Source of the DNA: Treponema sp.
Lineage (GTDB): Bacteria > Spirochaetota > Spirochaetia > Treponematales > Breznakiellaceae
Assembly (NCBI GenBank): GCA_031263435.1
Contig: JAISFT010000291.1
Location: 1-7,928, forward strand
DNA: 7,928 nt
Reading direction: 5' to 3'
In this document: one piece after another, positions 1-5,813 of the stretch
Position numbering within the stretch: position 1 is the first letter of the stretch
Layout: every line of letters begins with the position of its first letter
The notes under the pieces: model-generated
Databases searched by the model: none
What the model saw: only the letters and a program-made list of their open reading frames with translations
Told to the model about the DNA's origin: nothing
Program-made: the position numbers and the translations under genes

Positions 1-131
1 GGCGAAAGCCGCAGGCTTTCGCCAGCGCAAGGGATAGGAGGGGCGCGAAGCGTTCTTTGCGCAGAGCGCAAAGAATGGAGCGAAGCGGAACCCCGGATAG
101 CCCGGTCCCCGCCGCAGGCGGGGATGCGCCC
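1..131 (-). repeat. Composite palindromic intergenic repeat (copy A, three tandem hairpins)
   Basis: Three perfect hairpins with 3-nt loops follow one another. Arms at 1-10/14-23 (10 bp, loop GCA), 53-62/66-75 (10 bp, loop AGA) and 107-113/117-123 (7 bp, loop GCA). The octamer GCGAAGCG flanks the middle hairpin on both sides (45-52 and 80-87). Read on the minus strand the order is GGGCGCATCC (131-122), hairpin, ACCGGGCTATCC (106-95), hairpin, CTATCCCTTGCGC (37-25), hairpin. The same words in the same order recur on the plus strand at 7295-7665, so this is a dispersed modular repeat and not just a local fold. It runs off the left edge of the window, so its true end is unknown. Function is unknown; a REP-like or MITE-like element is the simplest reading. 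The hairpins could also stabilise or end transcripts from the gene at 188-2161. Confidence 0.75.
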
Positions 132-132
132 T

Positions 133-182
133 AAAAAAACAAACCGCAGGATGAATGATGTTTGGATACGAGGAGACTGCGG
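133..182 (-). terminator. Possible Rho-independent terminator after the 188-2161 gene
   Basis: On the minus strand, six bases past the TAA stop, CCGCAG (182-177) can pair with CTGCGG (149-144). A T-rich tail follows directly, with seven consecutive T at 139-133. The stem is short and the loop is 27 nt, which is long for an intrinsic terminator. The placement and T tract fit, the stem is only moderate. Confidence 0.4.
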
Positions 183-187
183 GGGCC

Positions 188-2161
188 TTAGCTGTGCTGC
201 GCAGCAAACACGATAAGGGAAAGGACAAAAAGAATCCCCGCGGCTAAAGCGTAGATAATCAGGGTGGCGGAAAAGCCCAGATTTAACAGCGAGAAGATCC
301 CCAAAATATTGAAGACCTGGCGGTAAAAGTAGACCAGCCCGTTGAAAACCAGGGGTAGTATAAAAAGCATGGGGACAAAGACAAAGCGGGCCCGGGAAAG
401 GGCCCGGAAACGCCAGCCCATGATGATGATGATGACCGCCGCCGGCAGGAAAAACAGGGGTTCGCAGAGCCGGTAGATGATCTCCGCTTCGAAGACCTGG
501 GGCACATAGCCGTAGGGGCTTAGAGACTGGGCCGCGGCAAACAGGTCCCCCAGGGAGAAACCGTCCAGCGGCGACACCCGGGTCGAGCCGATGGGCACTC
601 CCAGGCCCCGCCAGGTATTGCAGAGCAGGATAAAGCTTTCAAAGCTCAGGTCCAGCATGATCTGATTATCCCCGATGCTGGAGCGGAGAAAGCCCCCCGC
701 TGCGCCGGCGCTGCCGATGTTATTGACGTTACCGGCATTACTGGCATTCCCAACATTCCCGGCATTATTGGCAAGGGTAGGGCGGCGGACCGTTGCGCTT
801 TCTTCCAGGGAATTCCAGACCGGTTCCCAGTGCTGGTCCTGATCGCTGCGGTCCAGGGCCTGCATCAGTACCACAACCCGGTCCCGGCCGCCCAGGGTCA
901 TTGGTACGATCTTGGCATAGGGCGCTTCGAAGGCGGATTCGGGCCGGTTGGCGCTGTCAAAGCAGATAAATTCCAGGCCGAACGCGTAGGCATAGTCTTC
1001 GTACAGCGAAATTGAGGAAAACCGGATGATGCCCCGGCCTGCTCCTCCGCTGCGGGGCTGGTAGGGCAGGGAGAATACCGCGTTGGTCAGGATGCTTCCC
1101 ATTCCCTGGCCCATTTCATCGGTAAAAAAGGCAATGCTCCCGGTACCTTCCTCGCTTTTTTGGAGAAAAATCCCCACCTCCGGATCGGTGGGGCTCTGCT
1201 TCGCCAATTCCCGGAAGATGTAATAGGCCCGGATCCAATCCCCGGCAACCATAGCCTCGTACCCGGATTGTTTAAGGCGGTAAATTGCGTAGAGTTCCCT
1301 TTCCCGCGTGTTGGGGGCCAGGGAAGAAACGGCATCCCAGGCCAGACCCGCGGCCCGGGATGCGGCGGCTTCCTCGGGACTTCCCTGCGGGGCAAGACGC
1401 AGCCCCAGGGTTGCAAGCCAGTGGGCGTCGTAGTAACGTTCTTCCCCCATAGCCGCGGCGGCCATTTCCAGGGCTTCCGGGGTGTTCAGGGGCTGCCGCT
1501 GTCCGGGCAGGGCGCTGCGGTTTGGGAAAGCGGGAACGGATGTATCCTGGATACTCCAGGTTTCCCCCGCCTGGCTCCTCTCCAGGAGCATCTGCAGTTC
1601 GTCCTGCTCCCGGATTCGCCCTCCCTCCACTTCTATCTCCGTGTCGATACGGAGCTGCGCCAATTCGGGACTGTTGGGCCATACTTGTCCGGCGATGCGC
1701 AGAAAGCCTGCGGCCTCATCCCAGCGCCCCCGGAGGGCCCGGTCCCGGGCCTGATCCCTGGCCAGACGGTAGAGGCTTCCCTGGTAGGTCATGCTAATCC
1801 GCTTGTCCTGGAGCGTGGGCTGGACCAGGAAAAAGAGAAGGGCATAAACAATGGCCGCCAGGATGGCGATAACCAGCGGCCCCTTAAACTGCTCAAGGAA
1901 ATGGGGGGAAAAACTGCGGTAATCATCATAGTAGATTCGGAAGCCGAAGGGGACAACCAGGGCGCTGAAGGCCAGGGCAGGGAACAGGGACAGAATCTCC
2001 AAGAGTCCCAGGGTAAACCGCCAGTCCCGGGAAAAGATGGGCAGGGGCGCTCCCTGGCTGGGGAAAAAGAGGTAAATAATAAGAATTGTCAGGGAAGATG
2101 CCAGCATATAGTAGATAAACAGGGCCGGAGGGGAGCCGAAGGACTCTTTTTTAATCTTCAT
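188..2161 (-). CDS. Multi-spanning membrane protein with TPR-like insert, possibly LptF/LptG-like
   Basis: Not firmly recognised. The 657-residue product has three predicted N-terminal membrane segments (about 13-33, 50-75, 95-115), a long soluble part (about 116-560), and three C-terminal membrane segments (about 563-582, 594-614, 628-653). Residues 130-200 and 226-340 are helical and TPR-like (for example GDWIRAYYIFRELAKQSPTD). Residues 380-530 look beta-rich. The stretch FSLGDLFAAAQSL then PQVFEAEIIYRL just before TM4 resembles the segment preceding TM4 in LptF/LptG permeases, and the 3+3 plan matches; this is an inference from pattern only. An Asn-rich tandem tripeptide run lies at 466-483. 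Start chosen at 2161 because AGAAAGGAACTCT precedes this ATG; a 23-residue upstream extension has no such support. The gene overlaps the end of its upstream neighbour by 11 bp, so the two are probably co-translated. Confidence 0.85.
   Translation of the reverse strand: MKIKKESFGSPPALFIYYMLASSLTILIIYLFFPSQGAPLPIFSRDWRFTLGLLEILSLFPALAFSALVVPFGFRIYYDDYRSFSPHFLEQFKGPLVIAILAAIVYALLFFLVQPTLQDKRISMTYQGSLYRLARDQARDRALRGRWDEAAGFLRIAGQVWPNSPELAQLRIDTEIEVEGGRIREQDELQMLLERSQAGETWSIQDTSVPAFPNRSALPGQRQPLNTPEALEMAAAAMGEERYYDAHWLATLGLRLAPQGSPEEAAASRAAGLAWDAVSSLAPNTRERELYAIYRLKQSGYEAMVAGDWIRAYYIFRELAKQSPTDPEVGIFLQKSEEGTGSIAFFTDEMGQGMGSILTNAVFSLPYQPRSGGAGRGIIRFSSISLYEDYAYAFGLEFICFDSANRPESAFEAPYAKIVPMTLGGRDRVVVLMQALDRSDQDQHWEPVWNSLEESATVRRPTLANNAGNVGNASNAGNVNNIGSAGAAGGFLRSSIGDNQIMLDLSFESFILLCNTWRGLGVPIGSTRVSPLDGFSLGDLFAAAQSLSPYGYVPQVFEAEIIYRLCEPLFFLPAAVIIIIMGWRFRALSRARFVFVPMLFILPLVFNGLVYFYRQVFNILGIFSLLNLGFSATLIIYALAAGILFVLSLIVFAAQHS
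713..766 (-). repeat. In-frame 9-bp tandem repeat (six Asn-x-Gly-type tripeptides)
   Basis: Residues 466-483 of the 188-2161 product read NAG NVG NAS NAG NVN NIG, six imperfect copies of a 9-bp unit. A Gly/Ala-rich stretch follows. It sits inside the soluble domain between two more conserved-looking blocks, so it is probably a flexible, length-variable linker. Confidence 0.75.
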
Positions 2162-3074
2162 AGAGTTCCTTTCTCCGGGCCAGGTAGCTGAGGAACGTAT
2201 ACAGGCAAACCAAAAAACCCAGGAACACAAAGATCAACGGAACTGTGTAGAGAGGGGGGATTAGGTCCCCCAAAAGGCTGTGCAGAATCTCCTGGGGCTC
2301 CGGGGTGATCAGGAATGTTTCCATCGACAGGATGCCCCGGAATATCAGGGCCCCCAGGAAAAGATTGGCCAGGGGCCACTTGCTTAGATCCAGCACGAAA
2401 CGCAGGGAGACCAGAAAAAAGACGAGGGCGCAGGTGTAGATCATAAAGGGGATAAGGCCGGATTCGGGGGAGTCAAAACGCCCGCTTAACTGCCTGCTTG
2501 CCAGGGAAAGGTCTATGTCAAGGCTTTCCAGGACCCAGGCAGTGCTGGTCCTGAAGGGGATGGGGGGCAGGCTGATGGGCTGGTTGTCCGGTCCCCGGGG
2601 CACGTCCTGGTAGAGCAGGGGTTGGCCGGGAATGGACACCACACGGGAACCCCAGATCTCCGCCGGATCCTGGATAAGCACCATAGCATTATCTGCCTGG
2701 GTTAAGATAAGGCCGGGGTTTCCCAAGGGCCGGACCGGAATTGCATAGGCCGACAGCCGGGAAAAGCTTTTTGCCCCCGCGATAATGCCCAGACAGGCGG
2801 CGGAGGCAAGGATAAAGAGGCACAGCATGGCAGCGGGGGCGAAGATTCGGCGCCTTACGGTATAACTCAGGCTTAAAACCAGGGAACCGTAGAGGGACAG
2901 GGGCAGGGCCCAGCGGGCCGCGGCAAGCAAGTCGATTCCGATACGGCTGTCCCGGGGGGGCAAAACACGGATTGTAGCGATGCGTATGTCCAGAAAGCGG
3001 ATGAGCGCGGCAAAAATAAAAATACTGGCAAACGAGATGGTGAAAAAAAGCACCAGCCGGGCAATATTTTTCAT
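2151..3074 (-). CDS. Six-TM membrane protein, partner of the downstream gene; possibly LptF/LptG-like
   Basis: Not recognised by sequence alone. The 307-residue product has predicted membrane segments at about 7-25, 50-71, 79-100, 206-226, 232-250 and 274-296, with one soluble segment of about 100 residues (101-205) between TM3 and TM4. This is the same 3 TM / soluble / 3 TM plan as its neighbour, minus the TPR-like insert. The soluble part has alternating hydrophobic residues (GLILTQADNAMVLI) that suggest beta strands. In LptF/LptG a beta-jellyroll domain fills this position, which is the basis for the suggestion; key residues cannot be checked by eye. The stop overlaps the next gene's start by 11 bp, indicating translational coupling and probably a heterodimeric or sequentially acting pair. 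Start at the ATG giving MKNIARLV; the ribosome site is weak. No convincing promoter was found upstream in the repeat-rich 3075-3417 region. Confidence 0.85.
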   Translation of the reverse strand: MKNIARLVLFFTISFASIFIFAALIRFLDIRIATIRVLPPRDSRIGIDLLAAARWALPLSLYGSLVLSLSYTVRRRIFAPAAMLCLFILASAACLGIIAGAKSFSRLSAYAIPVRPLGNPGLILTQADNAMVLIQDPAEIWGSRVVSIPGQPLLYQDVPRGPDNQPISLPPIPFRTSTAWVLESLDIDLSLASRQLSGRFDSPESGLIPFMIYTCALVFFLVSLRFVLDLSKWPLANLFLGALIFRGILSMETFLITPEPQEILHSLLGDLIPPLYTVPLIFVFLGFLVCLYTFLSYLARRKELYED

Positions 3075-3149
3075 CGTTTAGAAGCCTAACATGGGGATAT
3101 GGCTAATGCAAGGCAGCCCGGAATCCCCGGTTTCCCGGCTTGTACAACC

Positions 3150-3158
3150 TGTGGAAAA
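3150..3158 (-). promoter_or_regulatory. DnaA-box-like 9-mer
   Basis: The minus strand reads TTTTCCACA, which fits the relaxed DnaA-box consensus TTWTNCACA. It is isolated by about 210 bp from the second pair of sites. Confidence 0.35.
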
Positions 3159-3172
3159 GATGTTGATATATT

Positions 3173-3227
3173 CGGGAGTACCCGGGGTTGTATTACTTTT
3201 CATACAACTATGACGGGAGTATCCGGG
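3173..3227. repeat. Near-direct 14-bp repeat flanking a small palindrome
   Basis: CGGGAGTACCCGGG (3173-3186) and CGGGAGTATCCGGG (3214-3227) differ by one base and start 41 bp apart. Between them, GTTGTAT (3187-3193) and ATACAAC (3202-3208) form a 7-bp inverted repeat with an 8-bp spacer. The spacing and symmetry could be an operator or part of a dispersed intergenic repeat; sequence alone does not decide. Confidence 0.55.
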
Positions 3228-3244
3228 CAAACTGTCGGCCGAAT

Positions 3245-3277
3245 GTCGTAACTCCTTGTCCCACAAGGAATTACGGC
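3245..3277. repeat. 33-bp near-perfect palindrome (hairpin)
   Basis: Two 15-nt arms around a CCC loop pair with one mismatch (C3252/A3270) and one G-U pair. The core is TCCTTGT, CCC, ACAAGGA. No T tract follows on the minus strand and only a T-rich stretch follows on the plus strand, so it is not a good intrinsic terminator. A dispersed REP-type element or an RNA/DNA regulatory hairpin upstream of the 2151-3074 gene are the alternatives. Confidence 0.7.
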
Positions 3278-3370
3278 TTCTTTCAGTCGTAGAAGAACTA
3301 ATGGGAACCCAGGGGAAAAGGCTGTTCCGGGAAGAAACCGGATTTATGGCGGACTTTGCTATATCAGCAT

Positions 3371-3390
3371 TGTGGATAAGTTGTGTATAT
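3371..3390 (-). promoter_or_regulatory. DnaA-box pair next to an AT-rich stretch
   Basis: The minus strand carries an exact TTATCCACA at 3379-3371 and a one-mismatch copy ATATACACA at 3390-3382, spaced 2 bp. An AT-rich stretch follows to about 3410. Tandem boxes of this kind are typical of replication origins and DnaA-regulated promoters. No dnaA or dnaN gene is in the window, so an origin is not supported beyond these sites. Confidence 0.4.
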
Positions 3391-3417
3391 TCTTTTAAGT
3401 AAACATAGAAACGGATC

Positions 3418-4116
3418 CTACGAAGAAGGCTCCTGCGGAAGGGCCTTCATTTTATCTTTTAGGTCCTGTAGCAGGCGATCCGCGGAGCCATCGGACTTTT
3501 CCAGTTCCGCAAAACGCTTTTCCAGGTTGGTATCGCCGGTAAAATCTTCCAGTTCCTTACTGGCATCCGCCTGGGCCTCCATCTGATCCACCTTTTGGGC
3601 CATACGGTCAAAGGCATCAAAGGCGCTGCGGTTCCCCGAGACGCTGGAAATAGTATCTTGTATCTTCTGCTGGGCCTCCGCCCGCTTGGCCCGGGCAATA
3701 AGCAGGTTCTTCTGCCGCTGGGCCTTGTCAATCTTGCCGGAAAGTTCCTTAAGGGAATCCTTGAGCTTCGCTACCGCCTCGTGCTGGGCTTCCCACTGCT
3801 TGCGGTATTCCAGGGTGGCGTTGTCGTTTTCCTGCTTGCGGAGCAGGGCTTCCTTGGCAAGATCGTCTTCTCCCTTCTCTACCGCCAGCATGGCCTTCCG
3901 TTCCCATTCCGCGGACTGGTTCAACTGGTTGTTCATCTCCCGTTCCAGCCGTTTCTCATCCGCAATAGCCTGGGCAACTGCCTTTTTAGACTCGATAAGC
4001 TGCTCATTCATGTCAATGATGAGCTGATTCAACATCTTTTCGGGCTTTTCGGCCTTGTTGATTAAGTGGTTTACATTGGCGGAAACAAGAGTTTTAAGCC
4101 TGGAAAAGATGCCCAT
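3418..4116 (-). CDS. pspA: PspA/IM30 family phage-shock protein (membrane-stress coiled coil)
   Basis: The 232-residue length and sequence fit PspA/IM30 (Vipp1) proteins, peripheral inner-membrane proteins that oligomerise into rings or rods and protect damaged membranes (ESCRT-III-like superfamily). MGIFSRLKTLVSANVNHLI at residues 1-19 is the amphipathic membrane-binding helix. KAEKPEKMLNQLIIDM (21-36) is the conserved linker and start of the next helix. Residues 37-155 are a long charged coiled coil (KKAVAQAIADEKRLERE onward). The C-terminal part (160-225) is helical and acidic. It is second in an operon: its ATG follows the STAS gene's TAG by only 2 bp, so translation is probably coupled and expression driven from 4716-4744. 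No pspF, pspB or pspC is present, so control is not the enterobacterial type. The STAS partner suggests phospho-dependent or membrane-linked control instead, by inference. Confidence 0.93.
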   Translation of the reverse strand: MGIFSRLKTLVSANVNHLINKAEKPEKMLNQLIIDMNEQLIESKKAVAQAIADEKRLEREMNNQLNQSAEWERKAMLAVEKGEDDLAKEALLRKQENDNATLEYRKQWEAQHEAVAKLKDSLKELSGKIDKAQRQKNLLIARAKRAEAQQKIQDTISSVSGNRSAFDAFDRMAQKVDQMEAQADASKELEDFTGDTNLEKRFAELEKSDGSADRLLQDLKDKMKALPQEPSS

Positions 4117-4118
4117 AG

Positions 4119-4667
4119 CTAACCCAGGAAGACCTGGCCTCCATTATCAATAGCCAAAATGGTTTTACATTCAGAACAGCGAAAACGGCCGGGCCTTAAT
4201 GCCTTAAGCTTCTTGGAGCAGATGGGGCAGGAGAACACCTTGGGAAACAAGGATACCGTCTCGGCCACGCCGGAACTGAAGTAACTTACCGATTCTTCCA
4301 GGTTCCCCCGGATATTAAAGAACTGGGAAAACCCCAGGAGTTGGAACACCTCGTATACCTTGGGCTGAATTTCAAGAAGCACCAGGTCCCCGCCCCGGGG
4401 TTTTACCGACTTCAAGAAGGCTGTAAATGAACCAATGCCGGTGGATGAGACGTAGTTTAGCCCGCTGCACTGAAAGATAAGCTTGATAAAGCCCTTTTCA
4501 ATCGCCTTGGCAACCCGTTTTTGGAAATAGTTGGAATTATAGGTGTCAATATATCCGTTCAGGTAGAGAATCAGACAGCCATCCACTCCATCTACCTTTT
4601 GAAGTTGAATCTTGAGACTTTCATCCTTTTCGTCATCAAAACCTGGAACTAGATCGTTATTCGTCAT
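4119..4667 (-). CDS. STAS-domain protein (anti-sigma antagonist-like) with C-terminal zinc ribbon
   Basis: The 182-residue product has a STAS domain at about 18-132, as in SpoIIAA/RsbV anti-anti-sigma factors. The core is LYLNGYIDTYNSNYFQKRV (35-53), then the phospho-site loop NYVSSTGIGSF (71-81), then GGDLVLLEIQPKVYEVFQLLGF. Ser74 aligns with the phosphorylated serine of SpoIIAA by the SSTGIG motif, though Val replaces the usual preceding Asp. After a linker, residues 147-167 form a CPIC/CSEC zinc ribbon (C147, C150, C164, C167). A STAS-zinc ribbon fusion is unusual. No anti-sigma kinase or sigma gene is nearby, so the partner is unknown. It starts the operon with pspA, which suggests a role in membrane-stress signalling. 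TTAAGGAAGTGTC gives a good ribosome site before the ATG. Confidence 0.9.
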   Translation of the reverse strand: MTNNDLVPGFDDEKDESLKIQLQKVDGVDGCLILYLNGYIDTYNSNYFQKRVAKAIEKGFIKLIFQCSGLNYVSSTGIGSFTAFLKSVKPRGGDLVLLEIQPKVYEVFQLLGFSQFFNIRGNLEESVSYFSSGVAETVSLFPKVFSCPICSKKLKALRPGRFRCSECKTILAIDNGGQVFLG

Positions 4668-4715
4668 GACACTTCCTTAACCCAACCCGCCACCTCTTGA
4701 CGAGTTTGCTCCCGC

Positions 4716-4744
4716 ATTCTAATGATTTAAAGTTACTTTGTCAA
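4716..4744 (-). promoter_or_regulatory. Sigma70-type promoter of the STAS-pspA operon
   Basis: On the minus strand TTGACA (4744-4739) is a perfect -35. A 17-bp spacer separates it from TAGAAT (4721-4716), which matches the -10 consensus at five of six bases. Transcription would start near 4709, leaving a leader of about 40 nt that carries the AAGGAAG ribosome site. This is the best promoter in the window and suggests substantial basal expression. Confidence 0.75.
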
Positions 4745-4873
4745 ATGTGCGAATCACGGCATCACGACCTGCACATCACGGCCGGACAAAGCGTAAGATC
4801 CTTTGGCTGGTGGAGGAAAGGCCCGGTCCGGGACCAAGCCCCGCACAACATCGGGGGCCAACCGGTACCAGCT

Positions 4874-4879
4874 TATAAT
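4874..4879 (+). promoter_or_regulatory. Candidate -10 element for the trmJ-like gene
   Basis: A perfect TATAAT sits 50 bp before the ATG at 4929, inside an AT-rich patch that stands out from the GC-rich surroundings. The expected -35 position (about 4851) reads TCGGGG, so the promoter is incomplete by consensus or uses an activator. Confidence 0.4.
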
Positions 4880-4928
4880 AATAATAGATGATTTCACTTG
4901 AACTTTCAATGTTTGGGATTTGTTTGTT

Positions 4929-5792
4929 ATGAAATTACAGGAAATCATAATAATCCTCTGCCGGCCTTCGGATCCGGGTAACATTGGGGCTGTTTGCCGG
5001 GCCATGATGAACATGGGGCTTTCGCGGCTGCGGATTACCGGCCTTTCCCGGGAAGATCTTGCCCCCTTTGAGGGGGAAATCCGGTCCAGGGCGGTTCATG
5101 CCGCCGCCGTCTGGGAGCAGGCGCAGTTCTTTGGCAGCCTGAAGGCGGCGGCCGCGGACTGCGCTGTCCTTGCGGGAACCACCCGCCGGCGGGGCCGCCG
5201 GCGTAAAAATATAACTATGGACTGCCGGGAACTCTCCCTTTGGCTGCGGGACCGGCCGGGAAAGGCGGCACTGGCCTTTGGCAACGAGCGCAGCGGCCTG
5301 GACGACTCCGAGCTGGCCCTCTGCAACCTTGCCTCCCATATCCCCGTATCCGGCGCTTTTCCCTCCCTTAATCTTTCCCACGCAGTCCAGGTCTATGGCT
5401 ACGAGCTGTTCTGCGCCCTGGGACCGGAGGCCGCAGCAGGAACGGCGGAGGCCACAGGACCGGCAGAGGCAGCGGGCTCAGAGGAGACAACAGGACCGGC
5501 GGAGGCGACGGGTTTGCCGGCAGCGGTTAAAGGCGCCTGGGAAGCTTTGGACCGGGATCGGGCGGATGCCCTGGCGGCCGCAATTACGGGGAATTTGGAG
5601 AGTCTGGGTTTTTACCGGCATCCCGGCCGGGAGGATCAGGCCCGGTTTATCCGGGACTTTATCTCCCGGGCCGCCCTGTCCCGGCGGGAAGGGGAGTACC
5701 TGGGGGGCATCTTTGCCAAGGCTGCCCGGCTTGCCCTCCGGGGCGGAGCGGGTGGAGAGGGCGGAGCGAAAGATCCTATAAATCCCATATAA
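4929..5792 (+). CDS. trmJ: TrmJ-like tRNA 2'-O-methyltransferase (SPOUT/TrmH family)
   Basis: The 287-residue product belongs to the SpoU/TrmH SPOUT superfamily of S-adenosylmethionine-dependent RNA 2'-O-ribose methyltransferases. Motif 1 is PSDPGNIGAVCRAMMNMGL (13-31), motif 2 is FGNERSGL (117-124) and motif 3 is IPVSGAFPSLNLSHAVQVYG (138-157), which forms the trefoil knot that holds the cofactor. The C-terminal helical domain, NLESLGFYR then FIRDFISRAALSRREGEYLGGI, matches TrmJ, which methylates position 32 of the tRNA anticodon loop. An Ala/Gly/Glu/Thr hexapeptide repeat (171-194) is inserted between the two domains, in a place where TrmJ normally has a short linker. ATG 4929 was preferred over TTG 4920 because it gives the typical short lead-in; the ribosome site is weak. 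It converges with the aroK-like gene, 6 bp apart. A TrmH-family enzyme of other specificity remains possible. Confidence 0.88.
   Translation: MKLQEIIIILCRPSDPGNIGAVCRAMMNMGLSRLRITGLSREDLAPFEGEIRSRAVHAAAVWEQAQFFGSLKAAAADCAVLAGTTRRRGRRRKNITMDCRELSLWLRDRPGKAALAFGNERSGLDDSELALCNLASHIPVSGAFPSLNLSHAVQVYGYELFCALGPEAAAGTAEATGPAEAAGSEETTGPAEATGLPAAVKGAWEALDRDRADALAAAITGNLESLGFYRHPGREDQARFIRDFISRAALSRREGEYLGGIFAKAARLALRGGAGGEGGAKDPINPI
5439..5510 (+). repeat. In-frame 18-bp tandem repeat in trmJ-like gene (four hexapeptides)
   Basis: Residues 171-194 read GTAEAT GPAEAA GSEETT GPAEAT, four imperfect 18-bp units rich in Ala, Glu and Thr. They lie between the catalytic SPOUT domain and the C-terminal helical domain, where length change would be tolerated. 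A similar repeat habit occurs in two other genes of this window. Confidence 0.8.
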
Positions 5793-5813
5793 AAAAACCT
5801 ATATAAAAAAACC
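5787..5813. repeat. 14-bp tandem duplication between convergent trmJ and aroK ends
   Basis: ATATAAAAAAACCT occurs at 5787-5800 and again at 5801-5813 (13 of 14 bases). The TAA of trmJ (5790-5792) lies in copy one, and the TAG of aroK (5799-5801, minus) spans the junction. Each copy gives a seven-base T tract on the minus strand, but no GC-rich stem precedes it, so terminator function is unproven. Confidence 0.7.

Larger units (their letters stand above)
3075..3417. other. Gene-free 343-bp intergenic region rich in palindromes
   Basis: No credible gene. It holds DnaA-box-like 9-mers (3150-3158, 3371-3379, 3382-3390), a near-direct repeat (3173-3186 and 3214-3227), a small palindrome (3187-3208) and a 33-bp hairpin (3245-3277). 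It lies downstream of pspA and upstream of the six-TM gene, both on the minus strand, so a promoter for the latter is expected here. No clear -35/-10 pair was found for it. Confidence 0.6.

Noticed and set aside
1160..2191. Long plus-strand ORF of 343 codons antisense to the 188-2161 gene
   Set aside because: Its composition is Gly/Gln/Pro-rich with no domain signal and it lies wholly opposite a well-supported membrane protein gene. It is a high-GC shadow.
2162..2230. 23-residue N-terminal extension of the 188-2161 protein
   Set aside because: The extension is not membrane-like in register and the internal ATG at 2161 has an AGGAA ribosome site.
3078..3266. 62-codon minus-strand ORF just upstream of the six-TM gene
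   Set aside because: It runs through the intergenic palindromes and repeats, has no domain or convincing ribosome site, and its sequence is explained by the repeats.
3150..3390. Calling the intergenic region the chromosomal origin
   Set aside because: No dnaA, dnaN or other origin-linked gene is nearby and skew cannot be assessed here. Only the boxes are reported.
4697..4891. 64-codon plus ORF between the STAS and trmJ genes
   Set aside because: It overlaps the strong minus-strand promoter, has no ribosome site and no recognisable content.
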